Shown here: positions 23,292 to 31,807 of the stretch, in pieces
Position numbering within the stretch: position 1 is the stretch's first letter
How the letters are laid out: the number at the start of each line of letters is the position of its first letter
Assembly: GCA_049323795.1 (NCBI GenBank)
Contig: JBMOOH010000031.1
Span: 47,698-111,697 of the forward strand
From: JAOADN01 sp049323795
GTDB lineage: Bacteria > Pseudomonadota > Alphaproteobacteria > Rhodobacterales > Rhodobacteraceae
Length of the DNA: 64,000 nt
Reading direction: 5' to 3'
Notes under the pieces: generated by a model
What the model saw: the letters and a program-made list of their open reading frames with translations, nothing else
The model's database searches: none
What the model was told of the DNA's origin: nothing
Position numbers and translations under genes: made by a program

Positions 23292-23561
23292 TCAGAACCC
23301 TTCGCCGAAGCGGTCGGCTATCAGCCTTTCAAGGGCATCGGCCAGCTTCTCGGCCTCGTTGCCGCTCGTCGCGATCTCAATAGTTGTTCCCTTGGACGCT
23401 GCCAACATCAAAAGGCCCATGATCGAGTCCCCCGAAACCGCCATCCCGTCCCTGACGACCTGGGCCCGGGCGTCATGCGCCTCGACCGTCTCGACGAACT
23501 TGGCAGATGCGCGGGCGTGCAGTCCCTTTTCATTGATGATGCGCAGCCTTCGGGATGTCAT
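23292..23561 (-). CDS. ptsH: HPr family phosphocarrier protein
   Basis: 89-residue phosphocarrier of the regulatory PTS. Seen: the phosphorylatable His15 in GLHARAS and Ser46 in SGDSIMGLLML, the target of HPr kinase. Both key residues are present. It overlaps the EIIA gene by four bases (ATGA). In alphaproteobacteria this HPr works with EI-Ntr and EIIA proteins in regulation rather than sugar uptake; no sugar permease is encoded here. Confidence 0.97.
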   Translation of the reverse strand: MTSRRLRIINEKGLHARASAKFVETVEAHDARAQVVRDGMAVSGDSIMGLLMLAASKGTTIEIATSGNEAEKLADALERLIADRFGEGF

Positions 23562-23959
23562 TGCTTGCCTTCACCCGCGCCTGCATAGGCGTTGATGTAC
23601 TTCCTCCCCGCGTCGAGCGCGGACGCCACGGCTTCGGGAACCGGAAGCTGGCGCGACTTGGCCAGCTTGATCAGCATTGGCAGGTTCGCCCCGTACAGTA
23701 TCTGCCGGTCCTGGGGCGTGCAGGCGCGCAGGGACAGGTTCGACGGCGATCCCCCGAACATGTCGGTCACCACGACGACACCCGAGCCGTCGTCGACCGC
23801 GTCAGCCGCCGCGCAGATTTCTGCCTGCTTCGCGGCCCGGTCATGGTCCTCTTCGATGGAGATCGCGCGGATCCCCGTCTGCTTGCCCACCACATGCTCC
23901 ACGGCCGAGAGATACTCTCGCGCCAGGCCCCCGTGGGCAACGATCACGATGCCGATCAC
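23558..23959 (-). CDS. PTS EIIA component, mannose (Man) family
   Basis: 133-residue EIIA of the mannose/sorbose type. Seen: the phosphorylation site His9 in IVIVAHGGLAREYL, TDMFGGSPSNLSL in the centre and an intact domain of family length. There is no IIB, IIC or IID partner, so it is presumably a regulatory acceptor of phosphate from HPr, as in other alphaproteobacterial PTS clusters. It is translationally coupled to ptsH and starts just after rapZ. Confidence 0.95.
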   Translation of the reverse strand: MIGIVIVAHGGLAREYLSAVEHVVGKQTGIRAISIEEDHDRAAKQAEICAAADAVDDGSGVVVVTDMFGGSPSNLSLRACTPQDRQILYGANLPMLIKLAKSRQLPVPEAVASALDAGRKYINAYAGAGEGKQ

Positions 23960-23965
23960 GCGCGG

Positions 23966-24886
23966 CTACCCTGTAGTTTCGGCTGCGGACTGTCCGGCCC
24001 GCCGCTCCAGTTCCCGGTGCCTTTTAGACACCTGCCATCCGGCGTCCGCAAGCGCTGTCGCCATGATTTCAACCAGGACGACAGAGCGGTGTTGCCCCCC
24101 GGTGCAGCCGAATCCGATGGCCAGGTGGCTCTTGCCTTCGTCGATCTGTGCCGGAAGGAGCAGCAGGAGCAGGTCGAGCACGCGGGCGGTGAACTCGTCG
24201 AAACGGGGATCGCCTGCGACGTGTTCGGCGACCCGCCGGTCACGCCCGTCCAGCGGGCGGAGCTCGGCATCCCAGTGCGGATTCCGCAGGAAGCGGCAGT
24301 CGAACATCATGTCCAGCCCGCGCGGCACGCCCCGCTTGTAGGAGAACGAATGCAGAGACACGGCCAGCCTGCCATGCGCGCCCTGATCGAAGAACCGCGC
24401 CAACTCTGCGCGCAGTTCGTGCGGGCTCAGCTCCGAGGTGTCGATCAGCACGTCGGCACGGGCCCGGATCGGGGCGAGTAGGTCGATCTCGCTCGCCACG
24501 CCTTCCGCGGGCGGCTCGGCCGGCAACAGCGGATGCCGGCGGCGTGTCTCGCCGTACCGGCGGACCAGTTCCTCGGAGCGGCAGTCGAGATAGAGCACTT
24601 CGGGCCGGATGTCCGGTCGCAGCGTCAGGGCGTCGATGGTCTCGATCAGCGCGGCGGCCGAAAACTCGCGGTTGCGCACGTCGATCCCGAGCGCCAGCGG
24701 ATGCCCCACCGGCGGTCCGTCGAGCAGTCGCGGCACGAGGCTGAGCGGCAGGTTGTCGATCGCCTCGTAGCCCATGTCCTCGAGCGCATGGATCGCGGTC
24801 GAGCGGCCGGCGCCGGAGGGTCCGGTCACCAGCACGACCGTCTGACCGGTGCGCTGCCTGGCAGGGCCGGGGACCGTCTTGTCCAT
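23966..24886 (-). CDS. rapZ: RNase adapter protein RapZ
   Basis: 306 residues from the ATG at 24886 (MDKTVPGPARQRTG), which overlaps the hprK stop. Seen: the Walker A GPSGAGRS (22-29), DNLPLSLVPRL, FYLDCRSEELVRRY-like segment LYLDCRSEELVRRYGETRRR, and the C-terminal IGFGCTGGQHRSVVLVE with CTGG-x-HRSV signature. In E. coli RapZ binds small RNAs to control GlmS; in alphaproteobacteria it is regularly found with HprK and PTS genes and its targets are less clear. The gene order hprK-rapZ-EIIA-HPr is the standard one. Confidence 0.96.
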   Translation of the reverse strand: MDKTVPGPARQRTGQTVVLVTGPSGAGRSTAIHALEDMGYEAIDNLPLSLVPRLLDGPPVGHPLALGIDVRNREFSAAALIETIDALTLRPDIRPEVLYLDCRSEELVRRYGETRRRHPLLPAEPPAEGVASEIDLLAPIRARADVLIDTSELSPHELRAELARFFDQGAHGRLAVSLHSFSYKRGVPRGLDMMFDCRFLRNPHWDAELRPLDGRDRRVAEHVAGDPRFDEFTARVLDLLLLLLPAQIDEGKSHLAIGFGCTGGQHRSVVLVEIMATALADAGWQVSKRHRELERRAGQSAAETTG

Positions 24887-25317
24887 CACGCGATGCGGCC
24901 TCCCTTCAGCCACAGAAGGATCGCTGCAGGAAAATGTGGGCTGCGACTGCGGCGGACAAGGGGGACGGAGCATTCCGCATGGGTGAACGAGCGTTCGGGG
25001 GGCAGGCGCTGATCCTCTTCCGTGCCGAGGTCGATGGCCAGCGCCACCACTGCCCGCAGCACCGTGTCGCAGGCGAGGATACCCATCCCCCGGACCTCGA
25101 TCCGCCCTGCTATCGCGGGCGGGGCGCTGGCGATGAGCATGCCGTCGCGGGCCTCGATCAGGGTGCGGTCATCGCTGACGAGCGCGCAGCCCCGCGACAG
25201 GAGTTCGACGGCGAGCGAGGACTTTCCTGAACCGGAAGGGCCGAGGATGAGGACCGCCCGGCCCTCCAGAGCCACGCAGGAGGCATGGACAATGTCCCCC
25301 CGCTCGGGCCGGCTCAC
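24886..25317 (-). CDS. hprK: HPr kinase/phosphorylase, short alphaproteobacterial form
   Basis: 143 residues, carrying only the catalytic C-terminal domain; the N-terminal domain of Gram-positive HprK (full length about 310) is absent, as is normal for alphaproteobacteria. Seen: Walker A GPSGSGKS (26-33), LVSDDRTLIE after it, and EVRGMGIL, the HprK signature. It should phosphorylate Ser46 of the nearby HPr. It overlaps chvG by four bases and rapZ by one, showing tight translational coupling in the chvI-chvG-hprK-rapZ-EIIA-ptsH operon. Confidence 0.96.
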   Translation of the reverse strand: MSRPERGDIVHASCVALEGRAVLILGPSGSGKSSLAVELLSRGCALVSDDRTLIEARDGMLIASAPPAIAGRIEVRGMGILACDTVLRAVVALAIDLGTEEDQRLPPERSFTHAECSVPLVRRSRSPHFPAAILLWLKGGRIA

Positions 25318-27044
25318 ACGGGAAGACCCACGACGAAGCGTGCGCCCAGCGGATCGGAGGTGATGTCGGCGTCGGTCGGCCGGATGTTCTCGGCCCAGAT
25401 CACGCCGCCATGCGCCTCGACGATCTGCTTCGAGATCGCAAGGCCGAGGCCGGAGTGGTTGCCGAACTGCCCCGGCGGGCGTTCCGAGTAGAAGCGCTTG
25501 AAGATCTTCGTCAGGGCCTGTTCGGGAATCCCCGGGCCGGTGTCCTCGACCACGACGAGCACGCGGTTCTCGCGCTTGCGCGCCCAGACGCGGACGGCGT
25601 CACCGTCCTCGCAGAACGAGATGGCATTGGTGATGAGGTTGACGAAGACCTGGGCGAGGCGGGCCTCGAGCCCGGTGATCATGATGGGCTCCGGCGGAAG
25701 GTCCGAGATGAAATCCACCCCCTTCGACCGCGCCTCCATGCCCAGGTGCTCGGTCAGGTTGCCCAGCATCTTCAGAAGGTCGAAGGTCTCTTCTTCCTCC
25801 TTCACGAGTTCGCTGTCCAGTCGGGACGCGTTCGAGATGTCGCTGACCAGCCGATCGAGCCTGCGGACATCGTGGTCGATGACATCGAGAAGCTTAGCCC
25901 GCTGGTCCTCACGCCTGGCGAGCCGCAGCGTGCCCACCGCCGAGCGGAGAGAGGCGAGCGGGTTCTTGATCTCGTGCGCGACGTCGGCGGCAAACTGCTC
26001 GTTCGACTCGATGCGGTCGTAGAGCGCCGCCACCATGCCCCGCATCGCGCCCGACAGCCGCCCGATCTCGTCCGGCCGCGCCGTCAGGTCGGGGATGCGG
26101 ACGCGGTTCGGCGACATCTTCCGCGCGTTGCGGTCGCGCCCGAGCTCGGCGGCCGCGGCAAGATCGGACAGCGGGTTGGCGATCGTGGACGCAAGGACAA
26201 GGGAAAGGCCGATCGACACCACGATGGCGATGACGAACATCTGGAGCACCTGCTCGCGCTCGGCCCGCACAAGCTGGTCGATCTCGCCCGCGACGGAGAT
26301 GGCGGCGAGGACGCCCACCACCCTGTCGCCCTGGCGGATCGGCGTGGCGACGGCGAAGACGGCATCGCCCGTGGAATCGCGGCTGGTGCGTATCTGCGTC
26401 TCGCCGTCCTTCGCGGCGGCGGCCAGCGTCGCAGCGATCTCGACCGGACTCTGCGCGCGCAGCGCGGCATCCTTCGCGGCGAGAAGCGCGGAAATCCCTT
26501 CCCACAGCTTGTTCAGGAGGTCGGTGATGATGGTCGAGCGGTTGTCGCGCTGAAGTCCCCGCACCGCTTCGGGGGCAGGGCGGAGGGTCCCGACCGTGGT
26601 TGCGACCTGCTTGGCGTCGCTGCCGTAGACGAACACGTCCACGCCCACCGGAAGCTCGATGTCGGACAGGGTCCGGGCAACGTCGAGGCCCACCCCGGCC
26701 GCAAGGTCCACCGGGCCGCCCTCGGGAAGCTGCGCCTCGAAGACATCGGCGACAAGCTGCGCCTCGGCGACAAGACCGCTTTCGCGCTGGAGCACGAGGC
26801 TGTCGCGGAAGGGGTTCAGATAGAGCACGCCCGCGACCAGGACGATCATCGCAAGCAGGTTGAACGTGATGATCTTCCGCGCGAGCGGCGAGCGGTTCAG
26901 CGAGATGAACCCGCGGCTCTCGCGGCCGGCGCGGAGTTCGGAGTCGAGGATGTTGTCGGGGGCGACCCAGTCCTCGCCCAGGACGACGTCAGCCTTCCGG
27001 ACGGGCTTCTTTTCCTGCAAGTCTATCCTCGACGCGAGGCTCAT
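25314..27044 (-). CDS. chvG: Two-component sensor histidine kinase ChvG/ExoS type
   Basis: 576-residue membrane sensor. Seen: a membrane helix at about 58-77, a periplasmic stimulus-sensing domain, a second helix at about 268-288, HAMP, the H-box FAADVAHEIKNPLASLRSAV with phosphoacceptor His357, an N-box VFVNLITNAISF, and G-boxes DTGPGIP and GLGLAISKQIVEAHGG. The paired regulator chvI overlaps the start by four bases. In Sinorhizobium, Agrobacterium and Brucella (ExoS, ChvG, BvrS) this kinase responds to acid and envelope conditions. Its linkage to hprK and pckA suggests coupling to carbon state. Confidence 0.96.
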   Translation of the reverse strand: MSLASRIDLQEKKPVRKADVVLGEDWVAPDNILDSELRAGRESRGFISLNRSPLARKIITFNLLAMIVLVAGVLYLNPFRDSLVLQRESGLVAEAQLVADVFEAQLPEGGPVDLAAGVGLDVARTLSDIELPVGVDVFVYGSDAKQVATTVGTLRPAPEAVRGLQRDNRSTIITDLLNKLWEGISALLAAKDAALRAQSPVEIAATLAAAAKDGETQIRTSRDSTGDAVFAVATPIRQGDRVVGVLAAISVAGEIDQLVRAEREQVLQMFVIAIVVSIGLSLVLASTIANPLSDLAAAAELGRDRNARKMSPNRVRIPDLTARPDEIGRLSGAMRGMVAALYDRIESNEQFAADVAHEIKNPLASLRSAVGTLRLARREDQRAKLLDVIDHDVRRLDRLVSDISNASRLDSELVKEEEETFDLLKMLGNLTEHLGMEARSKGVDFISDLPPEPIMITGLEARLAQVFVNLITNAISFCEDGDAVRVWARKRENRVLVVVEDTGPGIPEQALTKIFKRFYSERPPGQFGNHSGLGLAISKQIVEAHGGVIWAENIRPTDADITSDPLGARFVVGLPV

Positions 27045-27742
27045 TCTTCATTGTATCTGTAACCGATACCATAGAGCGTCTCGATCGCCGAGAAATCGTC
27101 GTCCACGGTGCGCATCTTCTTCCGCAGACGCTTGATGTGGCTGTCGATGGTGCGGTCGTCCACATAGACCTGGTCATCGTAGGCCACGTCCATGAGCTGG
27201 TCGCGGCTCTTCACGAAACCCGGCCGCTGCGCGAGCGCCTGCAGAAGCAGGAATTCGGTCACGGTCAGGGCGACGTCCCTGCCCTTCCAGGACACCGAAT
27301 GGCGCAGCGGGTCCATCGTCAGCGACCCGCGCGTCATGATCTTCGTTTCCTCGGTCGTGGCGACCTCGCCCGACGCGATCGCGTCCTGGCGGCGGAGGAG
27401 CGCCCGGATGCGCTCGACCAGAAGCCGCTGGCTGAAGGGCTTCTTCACATAGTCGTCCGCGCCCATGCGAAGGCCGAGCACCTCGTCGATCTCGTCGTCC
27501 TTCGAGGTGAGGAAGATCACCGGCATCGACGTCTTCTGGCGCAGGCGCTGAAGCAGGTCCATGCCGTCCATCCTCGGCATCTTGATGTCAAGCACAGCCA
27601 TGTCGGGCATGCGCTTGTTGAACGCATCCAGTGCGGATTGTCCATCATTGTAGGTTTCGACCTCGAAACCCTCGGCTTCGAGCGTCATGGAGACGGACGT
27701 CAGGATGTTCCTGTCGTCGTCAACCAGTGCGATCCTCGACAT
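27041..27742 (-). CDS. chvI: Two-component response regulator ChvI (OmpR family)
   Basis: 233-residue regulator: a receiver domain with acidic DDD (8-10), phosphoacceptor Asp52 in VLDIKMPRMDG, Lys102-region VKKPFSQR, and a C-terminal winged-helix DNA-binding domain (SLTMDPLRHSVSWKG to RKKMRTVDDDFSAIETLYGIGYRY). It is the first gene of the operon that runs through chvG to ptsH and is divergent from pckA, a conserved arrangement; ChvI-type regulators affect pckA expression in some relatives. Confidence 0.97.
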   Translation of the reverse strand: MSRIALVDDDRNILTSVSMTLEAEGFEVETYNDGQSALDAFNKRMPDMAVLDIKMPRMDGMDLLQRLRQKTSMPVIFLTSKDDEIDEVLGLRMGADDYVKKPFSQRLLVERIRALLRRQDAIASGEVATTEETKIMTRGSLTMDPLRHSVSWKGRDVALTVTEFLLLQALAQRPGFVKSRDQLMDVAYDDQVYVDDRTIDSHIKRLRKKMRTVDDDFSAIETLYGIGYRYNEE

Positions 27743-28103
27743 GTCGGATACCTTGCTGCTCTGTCCTTGTTTTGACCCAGTGTCACGGTTCCGGGCCGGT
27801 GAATCAACTGATTACTCACGAATCACTCGCGTTTCAGGAAACAGACCATGCGAAAAAGTCAAATCTTTGACTGAATTGCCGCAATCGGACACCCCACCTT
27901 CGCCGCATTCCGGCGTGGCCGGGCGAAATTGCGCTAACGGTCCGATGGTGGCGCTAACAGTCCAAAAGCTTTCTTTTCCAATGGCATAGCGGCGTGATAC
28001 CGTTTGCGGCGCCAGTCGCGTCAGCATGAGCCGAAGCCGGGTTCGACCCTGTCGCAATGTGGAAACAGTGTTCCGCGGCCCGCGCGGAAAGGGAGCAAGG
28101 CCA
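27743..28103. promoter_or_regulatory. chvI-pckA divergent intergenic region
   Basis: 361 bp without a gene between the divergent chvI and pckA starts, clearly more A/T-rich than its surroundings. It must hold promoters for both directions. Notable: an inverted repeat ATTGC-C-GCAAT (27875-27885) and two LacI-type half-palindromes ending GCGCTAAC (listed separately). I could not choose -35/-10 boxes with confidence. Confidence 0.6.
27926..27959 (+). promoter_or_regulatory. Two candidate LacI-family operators upstream of pckA
   Basis: AAATTGCGCTAACG (27926-27939) and TGGTGGCGCTAACA (27946-27959) share the arm GCGCTAAC and are exactly 20 bp apart, two helical turns. The second matches the palindrome TGTTAGCGCTAACA in 12 of 14 positions. 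From memory, that palindrome is close to the site of CceR, a LacI-family regulator of central carbon metabolism in Rhodobacter sphaeroides. They lie about 145-180 bp upstream of the pckA start. Confidence 0.45.
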
Positions 28104-29708
28104 ATGACCACCGGACGCGTGAACCCGTCGAAGCGCTTGCAGGATCAGGGGATGGGTTCGCTCGGATCGGTCCACTACAACCTTGGCGAACCGGCGCTCG
28201 TCGAGGCGGCGCTCAGGCGGGGCGAGGGCACGCTGGGGCGCGGCGGGGCACTCCTCGTCTCGACCGGGCGGCACACGGGACGCTCGCCCCGGGACAAGTT
28301 CGTCGTCCGCCACCCGTCGGTCGAAAGCAGGATCTGGTGGGAAAACAACGCGCCGATGGCGCCCGATGCCTTCGCCAGGCTCCGTGCCGACATGTTCGGC
28401 CACATGGCTGGCCGCGACTACTTCGTGCAGGATCTCTACGCCGGCGCCGACCCGGCCCACCGTCTCGACGTGCGCGTGGTCACGGAACTCGCCTGGCACG
28501 GGCTTTTCATCCGCCACCTGCTCCGCCGTCCGTCGCTGGCCGAACTGGATGCGTTCGTCCCCGAGTTCACCGTCGTGAACTGCCCGAGCTTCGAGGCGGA
28601 CCCGGCCCGTCACGGCTGCCGGTCGGGCACCGTCATCGCTATCGACTTCGACGAGAAACTCGTCCTGATCGGCGGCACGGCCTATGCGGGCGAGAACAAG
28701 AAGGCGGTGTTCACGGTCCTGAACCACCTCTTGCCGGAGGCGGGCGTGATGCCGATGCACTGCTCGGCCAACCACGCGATCGGCAACCCGGACGATACGG
28801 CGATCTTCTTCGGACTGTCGGGCACCGGCAAGACGACGCTGTCGGCCGATCCGTCGCGCATCCTGATCGGCGATGACGAGCACGGCTGGTCCGACACGGG
28901 GACCTTCAACTTCGAGGGCGGCTGCTACGCGAAGACGATCAACCTGTCGGCCGAGGCCGAGCCGGAAATCTACGCCACGGTGTCGAAGTTCGGCACGGTC
29001 GTCGAGAACATGGTGTTCGACCCCGAGACGAAGGAGATCGACTTCGCCGACGCGAGCCTGACGGCGAACACCCGCTGCGCCTACCCGCTCGACTACATCT
29101 CGAACGCCTCGGCGACCGGCCTCGGCGGGCATCCGAAGGCGGTCATCATGCTGACCTGCGATGCCTTCGGGGTGCTGCCGCCCATCGCGCGGCTGACGCC
29201 CGCGCAGGCGATGTACCACTTCCTGTCGGGCTTCACCTCGAAGGTCGCGGGCACCGAGCTTGGCGTAACCGAGCCGCAGCCCACCTTCTCGACCTGCTTC
29301 GGCGCGCCCTTCATGCCGCGGCGCCCGGAAGTTTACGGGGCGCTTCTTCAGGCGAAGATCGCCCGTCACGGCGCGTCCTGCTGGCTCGTCAACACCGGCT
29401 GGACGGGCGGCGCCTACGGCACGGGGTGCCGGATGCCGATCCGGGCGACGCGGGCGCTGCTGGCGGCCGCGCTCGACGGTTCGCTGTCCGCCGGGGCCTT
29501 CCGCCGCGACCCGAACTTCGGCTTCGAGGTGCCGCTCGCCGTTCCCGACGTTGATCCCACCCTTCTCGACCCGCGCCGTACCTGGGCCGATCCCTCCGCC
29601 TACGACGCAACGGCGGCAAAGCTCGTGAAGATGTTCAGCGACAACTTCGCCCAGTACGAAGGCCACGTCGGCTCCGACGTGCGCGCCTGCGCCATCGCGG
29701 CGGAGTAG
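28104..29708 (+). CDS. pckA: Phosphoenolpyruvate carboxykinase (ATP)
   Basis: 534-residue gluconeogenic enzyme converting oxaloacetate and ATP to PEP, CO2 and ADP. The start at 28104 (MTTGRVNPSKRLQDQG) has AAGG just upstream and fits family length; a longer frame from 28026 does not. Seen: GRSPRDKFVV, the kinase-1a P-loop GLSGTGKT (237-244), the metal-binding kinase-2 DDEHGWSD, and LVNTGWTGGAYGTG near the C-terminus. Divergent from chvI. A hairpin lies just downstream. Confidence 0.98.
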   Translation: MTTGRVNPSKRLQDQGMGSLGSVHYNLGEPALVEAALRRGEGTLGRGGALLVSTGRHTGRSPRDKFVVRHPSVESRIWWENNAPMAPDAFARLRADMFGHMAGRDYFVQDLYAGADPAHRLDVRVVTELAWHGLFIRHLLRRPSLAELDAFVPEFTVVNCPSFEADPARHGCRSGTVIAIDFDEKLVLIGGTAYAGENKKAVFTVLNHLLPEAGVMPMHCSANHAIGNPDDTAIFFGLSGTGKTTLSADPSRILIGDDEHGWSDTGTFNFEGGCYAKTINLSAEAEPEIYATVSKFGTVVENMVFDPETKEIDFADASLTANTRCAYPLDYISNASATGLGGHPKAVIMLTCDAFGVLPPIARLTPAQAMYHFLSGFTSKVAGTELGVTEPQPTFSTCFGAPFMPRRPEVYGALLQAKIARHGASCWLVNTGWTGGAYGTGCRMPIRATRALLAAALDGSLSAGAFRRDPNFGFEVPLAVPDVDPTLLDPRRTWADPSAYDATAAKLVKMFSDNFAQYEGHVGSDVRACAIAAE

Positions 29709-30052
29709 TGGCGGGTCGTCCGGCATGACCGGCCGACGCCCCGATGGAGCGTCGGCTATGCGGGTTGGCCAAGCGGCATGAAGCCGATCCGCGACGGCGC
29801 GGAGGCATGCGACAAGGGCATCGCCCGCCTCGGGCGCCCGGGGCGGGCGCGTGCCGCTGCCCCGCCGCTTTCCTGCCGGGGGCGCCGCGCGATGGGCGCC
29901 ACCGCCGGCCGCAAGGACCGGACGCTGACCGCAAGACGCCCGGACTCTGGCGACCACGACACTTTCGTTCTTTCCTTTCATCGCCTGCGAATTATTATTG
30001 CGCTGCAACTGCGAAGTGGCTAAGCGGGGCCGGCCGGGTCCAAGGAGTGGCG
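29709..30052 (+). promoter_or_regulatory. pckA-mcd spacer with hairpin and A/T-rich promoter zone
   Basis: 344 bp without a supported gene. GCCGACGC (29732-29739) and GCGTCGGC (29749-29756) form an 8-bp hairpin 24 bases after the pckA stop, terminator-like but without a T-run. The last 90 bases before mcd are A/T-rich and contain the inverted repeat TTGC-GCT-GCAA (29998-30008), 45 bp before the mcd start, a possible regulator site or promoter-proximal operator. Confidence 0.45.
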
Positions 30053-31720
30053 ATGATGGCGCATGACGGTGGCGTTCAGCCCGAGGGCGGGGTTCTGGCG
30101 GGTCTGCGCGGTCTCGCGCGCGAGGCGCTTCAGGACGTCCGCGCGCTGAAGGCGCAGGCGATCGCCGAGGTGAAGGCCCGCGTCACCGCAGAAGGCCGCA
30201 TCTCGTCGCCGCTCGTCGACCGCCACCAGTTCGCCGCCCACGCGCTGTCGTGGCTCGCCACCTATGTGGAAGCGCTCGGCGCGCTCGACGACTGGGCGGA
30301 ACGGCTCTCGGCGGAGGGTCGCTTCGGTCCGACCGAAGAGCTGATCCTGCAGATCGGCTTCGGCGAATACCTCGCCCAAATCCGCGGCGGCATCCCGATG
30401 AGCCAGGGCGAGACCGCGCGCCTCCCGGATCTCGGGCTGAACTGGGCACCCTCGCCCGCCGCCGAACGCCTGATCGCCGACGGCAACACCGCCGCCGCCC
30501 GCGACCGTCTCGTCGCGCTGATGCAGGCGTCGAACGGCGCGGCGACGGTCGGGGCCTCGGGCCTCGACGACGAGCTCGAGATGATCCGCGACCAGTTCCG
30601 CCGCTATGCCGAGGAAAAGGTCGTCCCCTTCGCCCATGACTGGCACCTGAAGGACGAGCTGATCCCCATGTCGGTCATCGAGGACCTGGCCGGGATGGGC
30701 GTTTTCGGGCTGACCATCCCCGAGGAGTTCGGGGGTCTCGGGCTTTCCAAGGCGTCGATGGTCGTCGTCTCCGAGGAACTCTCGCGCGGCTATATCGGCG
30801 TGGGCTCGCTCGGCACGCGCAGCGAGATCGCGGCCGAACTGATCCTCTGCGGCGGCACGCCCGGGCAGAAGGCCCGCTGGCTGCCGAAGCTCGCGTCCGG
30901 CGAAATCCTCCCCACCGCCGTCTTCACCGAGCCGAACACCGGATCCGACCTCGGCTCGCTCCGCACCCGCGCGGTGAAGGACGGCGACGACTGGATTGTG
31001 ACGGGCAACAAGACCTGGATCACCCATGCCGCGCGGACCCATGTGATGACGCTGCTCGCACGCACCGACCCCGACACGACCGACTACCGGGGCCTCAGCA
31101 TGTTCCTCGCCGAAAAGACGCCCGGCACGGACGAAGACCCCTTTCCCGCGCCCGGCATGACGGGGGGCGAGATCGCGGTGCTCGGCTACCGGGGCATGAA
31201 GGAATACGAGATCGGTTTCGACGGTTTCCGGGTGAGGGGGGAAAACCTGCTCGGCGGCGTACCGGGGCAGGGCTTCAAGCAGCTCATGCAGACTTTCGAA
31301 TCCGCCCGCATCCAGACCGCCGCCCGCGCCGTGGGCGTCGCGCAGGCGGCGCTGGAAACGGGGATGCAGTACGCGCTCGACCGCAGGCAGTTCGGCAAGG
31401 CCCTCATCGACTTCCCCCGCGTCTCGGGCAAGCTCGCCATGATGGCGGTCGAGATCATGATCGCCCGCCAGCTCACCTATGCGAGCGCCTGGGCGAAAGA
31501 CCACGGGCGCCGCTGTGACCTGGAAGCGGGGATGGCCAAGCTCCTCGGCGCCCGCGTCGCCTGGGCGGCGGCCGACAACGCGCTCCAGATCCACGGCGGC
31601 AACGGCTTTGCGCTCGAATACCGGATCAGCCGCATCCTCTGCGACGCGCGCATCCTCAGCATCTTCGAGGGCGCGGCGGAGATCCAGGCGCAGGTGATCG
31701 CGCGGCGGCTGGTGGAGTAG
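30053..31720 (+). CDS. mcd: (2S)-methylsuccinyl-CoA dehydrogenase (acyl-CoA dehydrogenase family)
   Basis: 555-residue FAD enzyme. The start at 30053 follows AAGGAG by five bases, with a second ATG directly behind it. Residues 1-165 form an N-terminal extension (LVDRHQFAAHALSWLATYVEAL, GFGEYLAQIRGGIPMSQGE) before a normal acyl-CoA dehydrogenase core with FTEPNTGSDLGSLRTRAV, KTWITHAARTHVM, RRQFGKALIDFPRV and QIHGGNGFALEYRISRILCDARILSIFEGAAEIQ-type motifs. This long form matches Mcd of the ethylmalonyl-CoA pathway, which oxidises methylsuccinyl-CoA to mesaconyl-CoA. EtfAB, encoded in this window, would take the electrons. Other pathway genes (ccr, ecm, mch) are not seen here. Confidence 0.88.
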   Translation: MMAHDGGVQPEGGVLAGLRGLAREALQDVRALKAQAIAEVKARVTAEGRISSPLVDRHQFAAHALSWLATYVEALGALDDWAERLSAEGRFGPTEELILQIGFGEYLAQIRGGIPMSQGETARLPDLGLNWAPSPAAERLIADGNTAAARDRLVALMQASNGAATVGASGLDDELEMIRDQFRRYAEEKVVPFAHDWHLKDELIPMSVIEDLAGMGVFGLTIPEEFGGLGLSKASMVVVSEELSRGYIGVGSLGTRSEIAAELILCGGTPGQKARWLPKLASGEILPTAVFTEPNTGSDLGSLRTRAVKDGDDWIVTGNKTWITHAARTHVMTLLARTDPDTTDYRGLSMFLAEKTPGTDEDPFPAPGMTGGEIAVLGYRGMKEYEIGFDGFRVRGENLLGGVPGQGFKQLMQTFESARIQTAARAVGVAQAALETGMQYALDRRQFGKALIDFPRVSGKLAMMAVEIMIARQLTYASAWAKDHGRRCDLEAGMAKLLGARVAWAAADNALQIHGGNGFALEYRISRILCDARILSIFEGAAEIQAQVIARRLVE

Positions 31721-31807
31721 GGCAGCCGCCGCCAGCGCAGTCGCAAGGCCGTCGCGCCTTCACCCTGCCGGACAAGGCCGCGCTCGCCCCGGCCGGATTT
31801 CCCCGCC

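Noticed and set aside
29732..29756. The hairpin after pckA as a confident intrinsic terminator
   Set aside because: The 8-bp stem is good but no T-run follows, so it is recorded only as part of the spacer.
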